From contig CM073591.1 in the NCBI GenBank assembly GCA_037074705.1, positions 131,385,032 through 131,449,031 of the forward strand: a DNA stretch of 64,000 bases, read 5' to 3'. Numbering within the stretch: position 1 is the stretch's first letter; the number at the start of each line of letters is the position of its first letter. The position numbers and the translations under genes are program-made. Below, piece by piece: positions 56,506-64,000 of the stretch. Under the pieces are notes generated by a model that saw only the letters and a program-made list of their open reading frames with translations, had not been told where the DNA came from and ran no database searches. The DNA comes from Zhengitettix transpicula. Its lineage: Eukaryota; Arthropoda; Insecta; Orthoptera; Tetrigidae.

Positions 56506-57480
56506 ATCTATATATAAATGAATGTCTGTGTGTCTATGCATGTGTCCCATATGCATTCCTAATCTGTCATCGGATTGCGATGAAACTTTGGTGAGTTCTG
56601 CGCACGCCCAAGAAGGTTTCTGTAGGCCTTTCGAAGCGTTAGGAAACTCCCAAGTGGTGGGCGGATGTGAAAGTTAAAAACATGCTAAAACGTTCAATTC
56701 ATGGATTTATTTTCGGCGACTATGTGATTAATAGTTTCTATCCAGACGTTTTTAGTGTATAATCTCACTCTATTAAGGGACCACTAAGGGGCATTACATG
56801 AAAATAACGCGAAACAAAAGAGATTAGAGTAAAATCAAGGGTTATAGAATTCAATTAATTTAACTCTGACATTCATTATGTTAGTCAACCTGTATTTCAG
56901 CCCCTGGGTGTGCGGGTGGGTGAAAGGCCGTTACATAAAAGTAACAATGGAGACTGGTATTGAATTTTGGGTTACGGGAGTCACTGAGTTTAATTCTGAC
57001 ATTTACCATACTGGTTAAGATGTATTTCAGCCCCTAGATGTTGGGCTGGAAGGGACTGAAACTAATTTCCGTATACAATCTTAAATGGTTAGACCAATTT
57101 CTACCAAACTTTATACACATGATACTTACGATTCAGGAACAAACACTGATGGGTTAAGACACACCTAGCGTCACTAATGGTCGGGATGGACGGGGTGGAA
57201 TTGAAAAACATTCCTAAACGGCCATTATTACAGTCGAATAAAACGTTTTCGGGGTCGCTTAATTTGATAGTGTCATTATAGAATTTTTAAGTGCATAATT
57301 TGAACTCAAAAAGGTAAGATAGGGAAGCATCCTTACCGTATGGGTGGTGTTGGAAGGGATTTACATAAAAAGTAATGCAAATATATCTACACTAAATATG
57401 TCTGGCGAATAGTTTAGATTTCGGGGTTATAGGAATCGCTGAGTTTAATCCTCGCGTTAACCATGGTGGTTAATGAAATT
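56506..57480 (-). repeat. Dispersed repeat C, copy 5, reversed and expanded
   Basis: Starts tctatatataaatgaatgtc and holds several imperfect repeats of one block: gggttacgggagtcactgag, tttaattctgacatttacca, gtatttcagcccctgg. These are the inverse of the ttgactccaa...cagcgacat...taatt segment of copies 1 and 4. At least three blocks lie near 56860, 56980 and 57425, so this copy keeps more internal units than the others. Confidence 0.6.
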
Positions 57481-60164
57481 TTATGTTAGGTTACCCAGAG
57501 TAGTTTTGAACCTCTTAAGAATACCGGGTAAATTTTTGGTTTTATTATTTTGGTCTCTAATTAGTTAAAGGTATTTTTTCTTTACTCCTGTAAGGTACCG
57601 GGAATCGTTTTAAACTATTAAGTTAGCGAGTACTTTTCAGTTCGTCGTTATTTTTTAGAGACTTTTATTTTATGTAGTAGGAGAATTCCCGAATATCGTC
57701 AGTCATCATCCTGGTTTGTTTGAAGTTAGATGCCAAGGGGTCAGGTTGGGGAGGAGAATGTAAATAGGTAAATGTTCCAAACTGGTTAAATGAAATGTTT
57801 ACCAAGAGGTTACTGTCAAATTGATTGCTTCTCCGAGCTAAATTCAATAAATACCCGGGAAACGATGCAAATTAGCTAGTAATAAATAATTTAAGTTCAG
57901 TGATACACACCTCCACAATAATATTTAATAGTCGCCTACAATATTCACGTGCCTCCCGACGTCGTAAATTCAACTTCCTTAAAAATATTGCATAATGTTC
58001 TGTTGTTTCTTCACTAAGCAAAACTTATAAAACAATTTTATTCATTTCAATCGCAGTTGTTAGATAATTATCGTGGAAAGATTGTTACTATTAAAGGGGA
58101 GGGGCCACCGCGTCGATGACCCTTATGTAGACTGTCACCGCCGTTACAAATATATCTACTGAATAAAATGGAATGGCTAATATATTTTCAAGTTACTGAT
58201 CAAATCCATGTGATATTTAAAATTTATTGGCTGTAGTGCGTAGTGACAATAGAAAAGTAGGCAAAAATGAAGTAAATTTACGAAATGAAAACTCTGCAAA
58301 ACAGAAGGACTGTTGATAGTGGAACCTATAGTATTTGATTAATGCAATATTAATTGATTTACCTCACACAACTAATTGTTTTCGTTTTTGGTATATATTC
58401 TGAAGTGTGACTTTCATAAACAACCTCCATTTAGTTATATTAATATTCAATTATTTGCGTCTGTGAACGTCTAAAATTTATATTAATTGAAAAGTAATTT
58501 TTTACTTTAGTTACAATATTTTATTATATTGTACTCTTCAGGTTAAGAATCTTTGAACCAAGTAAATTATAGTTATGTAACGGGAAAAAGTGTATGTGAG
58601 AGGGATAGACAAAAAAAGATTTTGAGAAGATGAAAAACAAGAGAGAGAAAACTAAATGAACCGTAGAGTAGAATATCCAATGTATCGTGCAGTAATAAAG
58701 AGAATAAGGGAGAGGCAAGGAACAAGGAAATCGATACGCTGTTTACGTCGCCAGCAAACGAACACTATCTTTTATTATCAACTTTCATTATATTAAGTCG
58801 TAATAAAGTGAAAATGTTGCTCCTTTCAACGCGATGCAAAACAACTCATTTCTTAAGTAAATTACTTCATTATACTCATAATCAGGGTCTGTATCGCTCC
58901 CTGCAATTATTATTTTTTTATTCACATGAAAATTAAAAATAAATTGTAAACGGAAAAAGTGTGTGCGTTTGCCGTTCATCGTCTGACAACGATTTTCATA
59001 ACACATTCACCAGCTTACTTTCCAAGTATCCAGCGGGCGTAGATAATTTTCAAGTCAAGGAAAACGAACGATTTAAATATGTTAACCAACAAGTTATCAA
59101 TCTGAGGAGTGGTGAAGGAAAGAGATGCCGTAGAAACGGCAACGTTTCGAGCAGTAAGGAAAAGATGTTTGGATTCGGAGTTAGAGCATGGGACTCTGAC
59201 CGCATATGGACGTAGACTTGTATAATTCTGTCTGCCATACAAGGACACTTCTCGTATTTAAATCTTCCTAATCTTCTATTTGAAAAAAAATTTGTTCGTA
59301 ATTTTTCTTGTTTTACACTTAATGACTATTTTTATGACTGTTGGTTAATGATTGAATTTTTTAAAACAGAGACAGAACAAAGTAAAAAATATTAATAGTT
59401 AGAAATATAACGTTTCATTTGACTTTGCTGACGATTTCAAGTGTACTAAAATTTTAAGAATTTTAAGAACGTACAACAGAAGTTTGGAAATGTCAAAAAA
59501 ATAAAACAGTATCACAGACACTGCTAAAAGAGTTTTATCACTCTCAATATTGATGGAGTTATTATTCAGTTTTATATGTACCATTTCGGAAAATAGGCAA
59601 TAAAAAATTCCTGTCTGCATACTGTTTTTAATAATTTATTGGTGAACTCTTATCCACCCTTTTTCATAAATTTCAAAACCTCCAAGACAATTAGGAAACT
59701 AACATTTTCTAAACCTAAACTATTTATACGTCAAAAAATAATTTTTATTGTTTTACCATTCTATCTACAGTTGTATTCAAAATTATATCAACTCATACAT
59801 TTTACCGTCGTCATTATTTATAAATCTTCTGATATTCTAGCTTTTTATATTAATTATTGTAGTAATCCCTTGGGATCTGGCAGTTCCTATTTTGTGGTGT
59901 ATAAAATTTTTTGGCACAACTGTGATGCCCTCGTGCATTAAGACCCTTTCTAAGGATCACAGGTTTGATTGGCGCAGTCAAAGAATTCTGGACACTGGAC
60001 TCATGTATCATCATATGTTTATTTACGAAAGTATACATATGAATTTGCTCGAGAACTCCCATCAGTATTACTCTTTAAGTAATACAAACATACATACACT
60101 CTTTTTTATTTATAAGATTGCGCTTTAAAAGGTCTGCAATGAAAGGTTAGGTTTCTAATATTTA
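57481..60164. other. AT-rich stretch with one family B fragment
   Basis: A 50-base piece at 58088-58137 (attaaaggggaggggccacc, cccttatgtagactgtcacc) matches the 3' end of family B. At 59125-59155 ccgtagaaacggcaacg forms a small hairpin. No coding frame is recognised. Confidence 0.45.
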
Positions 60165-61350
60165 ATCATTTTTACTTTGTTCTGTCTGTATATGACTATA
60201 TTCTCAATAATTTAATTAGTTTTCACTTCTCTATACAACAAAAATTGAATAGAATTTAAATACAATAGTCTGTGTTAAAAGTATTCTAATTAAATTAGAT
60301 AAGTAAATATGAAATGCACACAACCTGAAGAAAGGAACAAGGATCCCAGTAACGTTGTGTTATATTTTGTAAATAATTAAATATAATATTGGCTGAATTT
60401 AACAAATGAAAAAAAACACAAATTTACTTTATATGGGAATCAATGCGTCTGAACATATACGAAATTTGTTGTGGAAGAAATAATACAAAAGATTGAATTT
60501 AACAATTTCAATTTTATCAAGAGTTAACGATCTCATTTAATCGATAATTAAATAATTAAAGAACGATCTGACTTTTATCTTTTAAACAGGGTTTACAAAT
60601 GATTTTAAAGTTTTTCTCTACTTACGGCCGCCCAGGTCTCATTTTTAGTTTTTCGTGCACAATTTTGGGGACATCACTGATTCTAAGTTCTCACAGACTC
60701 TAAATTTTCACAGGCTCTAATTGGTGTAATTTGTTAGTTTAACACAAATTGGTTGGTTCTCGATGCTTTACTGCAACTAGTTGCTCTGTCTCCTTCCCGA
60801 CTGAATATTACTTTACTTTTTAATATTTGAAAGCATGTTTGTGACTGGACCACATTCTTTCGTTCTGACTGCCGACTGTAAAACTTTTCGTCTGGTCTAT
60901 TCGCTGTCTGCTGCCCGACTGTACTGTTCAAATTTTCATGACTTGGAATTTTGGTCTTTTCTCCTTGCTGCTTACTGCCCGACTCATCAACAATGTTTTC
61001 TTTGCCTTGCCGGTTTGTTGCGACGTCCGCTCTATATCCACTAATAATGAGTCCTCTACAATTCAACTTTTCAATTAGAACAATGTCTTAATTACCAATT
61101 ACTACAATTTATTTATTTATTTTATCACTTATTTTGTCTTTCTTATTATTAGATAAGTAAATAACCAAAAAGAAGAAAAAAATGAAGTGATGATACAAAT
61201 ACCACACAACGTTTCTGTAATCCTTGTTGCGTTCGACATGGTGATTAAAAACGCAAGAGCCGTGAGAACGACACAATCGCAAAAACAAAGTGTGGGTATT
61301 TATTTTAAAACTTCTTTTTGTTTTTTATTTGGCTATTTATTTGTCTAATT
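60165..61350. repeat. Cluster of foldback family D arms interrupted by a solo LTR
   Basis: From left to right: a right-arm end (ttctgtctgtatatgactat, about 60165-60215); a right-arm core with CTGAAGA (60325-60331), ggatccc and GTAAC (mutated GAAAC) followed by gttgtgttatattt; the solo LTR; the continuation of that arm (atcacttattttgtctttcttatt, 61120-61150). Then comes a further copy (about 61150-61350) with left arm accacacaacgtttctg and right arm ttctttttgttttttatttggctattt. At least two and probably three D units lie next to each other. Confidence 0.7.
60368..61106 (-). mobile_element. Solo LTR, family G, copy 4, inserted in a D element
   Basis: Read on minus, it begins TGTAGTAATTGGTAATTAAG and ends ...TAATTATTTACA. 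ATTT is duplicated exactly at the flanks (60364-60367 and 61107-61110). The middle contains aagataaaagtcagatcgtt, related to the gtcagatatcgttctc part of copies 1-3. A 110-codon open frame inside (60734-61066) is therefore LTR sequence, not a gene. Confidence 0.82.
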
Positions 61351-61883
61351 AGTAAACAAACTGATTTAAAGAACGTTCCAAATCGAACACAAACACGAAG
61401 GTAAATATTGTAATTGATAATCTGTAGCTTGTATTACAAGAGTACAATATGCACTTCAGTTCTAACATACACCAACATTACCTTATAACCAGTTAGAAAT
61501 CAAGAAAAAAATTATTGTGTGAGACTTTTTGAAGTGTGGTGTTCAAGAAGAAAAATTAAATACGTATTGAGTCCAAGGACTATGATAAATTTAGTAAATA
61601 CTTTAATTCGTTCAAGTGTGGCGTTCTAGAAAAAGGACTATGATAAATTAATTAAGTACAAACTTACGTGTCAACATGAAATGTCGCTTCGTAATACAAC
61701 CGTAAAAGTGATGTTTCTCAATTCCTTTCGAAACCCATATATAATATACATATTTAGTCAAATTTTTGGGTGGTTAATATTCGAAATAAACTGTTAAAGT
61801 AGGTCAGATAATTATATATATGAGGTGCAGTACATAAAGAGGTTTGTTCAAAGAGAAATAAATGAATAATATCAAAAAGTCAT

Positions 61884-62450
61884 TTTTTAAAATTTTTTTT
61901 AGGGTAACAGGCTACATGAGGGTAATCCACATGGTGGCAACTGCCCTTTAATAGAATAGGGAGGTATCTGAAAGGGGGGATGCGGAAGGGTTGAGGAAGG
62001 TAGCCAAGGTCCTCCGGGCTATAGTTTAAGGATCCTACCCGGCATTCGCCTAAAAGTAATGCAGGGAAAACCCTAGAAAAACCTGCATCAGGTAGGTCGG
62101 GCATTGGGTACTTGTCCCACGCCCTTCCGATAGCGGGAGAAGAGTTTGCTGTGGGGTCGCAGCTTTCCCTTCTCCGTACCTCGACCAGTTTAGGAGGCAG
62201 CTGGCCGACTGTTCCAATGGGAACAGAGGACAACTCTTACCGTATGCCCAAGGTTCCGGGGACCGGAACATACACCTCTCAAAACAGGCAGAGGTGCCTC
62301 GACTTGTGGGAACCTTAGTTCAAAAAACGGAGAGAGGAAAAGGCATCACCAAAAGTAGCCCTTTCGTGTCTCTCCTACAAGGTTCTGCCTGCGAGAGAAC
62401 ATCCCTCGCAGGTACTGTCTGCGAGAGAATAGCCCTCGCAGACGTCTCTT
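61884..62450 (-). mobile_element. Family B retroposon, copy 5, with perfect 12-bp target duplication
   Basis: TCAAAAAGTCAT occurs at 61872-61883 and again at 62451-62462. In between lies a complete B unit on the minus strand with its A-rich tail (T-rich on plus, 61884-61900). This fixes the unit at 567 bases and shows target-primed insertion by a LINE machinery. The antisense 68-codon frame is open (62112-62318), and so is a sense frame of 117 codons (61880-62233; MSSVPIGTVGQLPPKLVEV..., DAGFSRVFP). Confidence 0.9.
62388..62443. repeat. Twin hairpins at the 5' end of family B copy 5
   Basis: cCTGCGAGagaacatccCTCGCAGg (in two parts, 62388-62412) is followed five bases later by a second hairpin with arms GTCTGCGAG and CTCGCAGAC (62417-62443). 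The arms share CTGCGAG/CTCGCAG and the loops differ. Other B copies lack these hairpins. Confidence 0.75.
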
Positions 62451-62462
62451 TCAAAAAGTCAT

Positions 62463-63436
62463 ATGATTGATGGATTCATATACTTAAATTTTATTTCACG
62501 TGCCTTAAAGACAATTCAATTGATGCGACCTTAAGATGTCCAAATTGGAATTTAACTGTGGGAAAAATATGTTTCATATAGTAATTTATCTCACTTACGT
62601 CCACACTGTCTTGAATTTTAGAGGTTATGGGTCGTATAAGTAAAGTAAAAAATAATCGGCGCGTTAACGCTACTATTATCTTGTAGCGAACGGATGTGTC
62701 AACTTAAAATGTAGTAAATTGGTAGACATGTAAAAGACACGTTTTTTTACCTTTCCAAAAACATATATTATGAATTAAACACCTGTATGGTTGTGAGTTA
62801 ACTAGTAGAATTTATATTCGGCTCCAGCAGTGTAATTCGTAGAAATATGGATCTCTTTTCAGGAAGTAATTCTTTAACTTTGTTTATTGCCTCCTCGAAC
62901 TATTCTCTTAAATCTCATCTCTTTCCGTAATTCGTTCAAAATATCTGAACACTTTATTCCAAACAAATGACATTTCATCTTAACTTTACAATTAATCTTT
63001 CGCACGTATTGCAGTAATACCCACATAGATAATTAAAGGAAATTCAGTTTCTTTATTAATTACGGTTACTTAGAGAAAATCTCTAGATGGCTCTTCAAAG
63101 TTTTATTGTCCCAAACACAAATTTATAATACTTTTTTTTACGTATTTTACCAGATAATATTATATTTGCAAAACCATAAATACTCTCTTTTTTTTGTCTC
63201 TGGTTGCACGGATATTACAGTAATCGAATCATCACAAAATAATACAAACATTATTTCTTTAAACCATGAACATACACTACATTATCAGGAATATTTTTTG
63301 TATAATGAATTAATAACTGAATCTATTTTATTTATATATGGAAACGTTTTTATAGTTATATGTATGTTATATGTTCAATATATGCATGAACCCAGTCAAA
63401 TTAATCAAAGATTGAATACTTTCCCGGTGTAATTAG
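62463..63436. other. AT-rich stretch, nothing recognised
   Basis: A 108-codon plus frame (63106-63432) is hydrophobic and very AT-rich. Nothing supports it as a gene. Confidence 0.45.
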
Positions 63437-63635
63437 TGGATAAAAAGTTCTCATTATTCACACGGGTGCCAACAGCGAATTAAACTGCGACGTTTCGACG
63501 ACTGAAAGCCCTGTCTTCTAGGCAATGATAATAAATAATAAATAGTTCAGTAGAAGATGACAGGGCTTTCAGTCGTCTAAACGACGCGTTTTAATCGCTG
63601 TTGGTACCCGTGTGAATACCGAGAACTTTTTATCC
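63437..63635. repeat. Foldback element with 86-bp arms and GAAAC-type cores
   Basis: Arms share tggataaaaagttct, tattcacacggg, ccaacagcga and cgactgaaagccctgtc, and are inverted around a short AT-rich centre. On minus, the left arm shows AGAAGA, a short GAC...GTC stem and GAAACGTCGC. On plus, the right arm shows TAGAAGATGAC...GTCG and TAAACGACGC, the same layout with one base lost in each box. Confidence 0.83.
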
Positions 63636-64000
63636 AACAGCCAAATTAGTAAGAAATAATTAATTAAAAAAATATTCTGCAGTTAGCACTAGCAATGCAG
63701 TGCGCTTGAAAATTCTATGCAAAATTTGTTTATAAAACATCAATATTTGGTTAGTATTTACAGAAGAAGTTATCAATCTATGGAAGTTGTAAGTAACATT
63801 TTTTATATAATCTTTATACTAATAATGTTTTAATTCAACACTAATTTATTAATTTTCATATTTAGATTTACTGTTTTGTACACCTAACTAATTTATTCAA
63901 ACGTTGTGTTAATTTTTTTTTTATAAATCACTTTTTGTTTTAATTTTAATTTTATATTTTATTTATGTTTGTAATATTTAAAATTTTTGATTTGTTCTAT
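63636..64000. other. AT-rich end of window, nothing recognised
   Basis: No element or coding frame seen. Confidence 0.45.

Noticed and set aside
56506..57480. Thought of as a tandem satellite array
   Set aside because: The blocks are imperfect, few and embedded in sequence matching dispersed repeat C, so a dispersed repeat with internal units fits better.
60734..61066. Open minus-strand frame of 110 codons, hydrophilic, at first a gene candidate
   Set aside because: It lies wholly inside a solo LTR defined by TGTA...TACA ends and an ATTT target duplication, and has no recognisable domain.
63106..63432. Open plus-strand frame of 108 codons, hydrophobic
   Set aside because: Composition is that of AT-rich DNA read in a lucky frame; no domain, no neighbouring gene signals and no conserved motif.
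1..64000. Search for CRISPR-like arrays, bacterial operons or a prokaryotic defence system
   Set aside because: No regularly spaced repeats, no dense same-strand genes and no ribosome-binding pattern; the content is plainly that of a eukaryotic repeat-rich genome.

Overview
This is an AT-rich eukaryotic window made almost entirely of decayed transposable elements. The mix points to an arthropod, most likely an insect: three mariner remnants, jockey-type and RTE-type non-LTR retrotransposons, a hAT remnant, tRNA-derived SINEs and a Penelope-like GIY-YIG domain. I cannot name the species. I recognise no host protein-coding gene, tRNA, rRNA, CRISPR array or bacterial-style operon. Every convincing reading frame is a piece of a mobile element, usually broken by stops and frameshifts, so the window reads as intergenic or intronic DNA.

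Layout. 0.6-5.8 kb: dispersed repeats (families named C, F and D here), foldback elements, and a mariner split by a small LINE tail. 6.4-14.7 kb: reverse-transcriptase (RT) remnants of several LINE lineages, two more mariner pieces and a SINE. 15.9-25.5 kb: a large foldback (D), three insertions of a GC-rich poly(A) repeat (family B), one solo LTR, two hairpins, and a 5'-truncated RTE element interrupted by a B copy. 25.5-36.4 kb: C, D and F repeats, two more solo LTRs, another RT remnant, and a B copy split by a hAT element. 36.4-47.3 kb: mostly featureless AT-rich DNA with foldbacks, one C repeat and two RT remnants. 47.3-54.4 kb: a jockey end, a SINE, LINE pieces, and a Penelope-like endonuclease fragment followed by a hammerhead-like motif. 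54.4-64 kb: a long antisense C repeat, a cluster of D arms interrupted by a fourth solo LTR, the cleanest B copy (12-bp target duplication), and a terminal foldback.

Three themes stand out. First, many unrelated-looking foldbacks share one layout: CTGAnGA, then a short stem-loop, then GAAAC. This resembles the central part of a hammerhead ribozyme and fits the published link between hammerheads and Penelope-like elements. Second, family B is a retrotransposed unit of about 0.5 kb with poly(A) and target-site duplications. Two of its copies carry an extra truncated 3' end behind the first poly(A), and four keep the same 207-nt antisense reading frame. Third, four solo LTRs share TGTA...TACA termini and can be delimited to the base, with 4-bp target duplications. 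All identifications come from reading the sequence; no database search was run.
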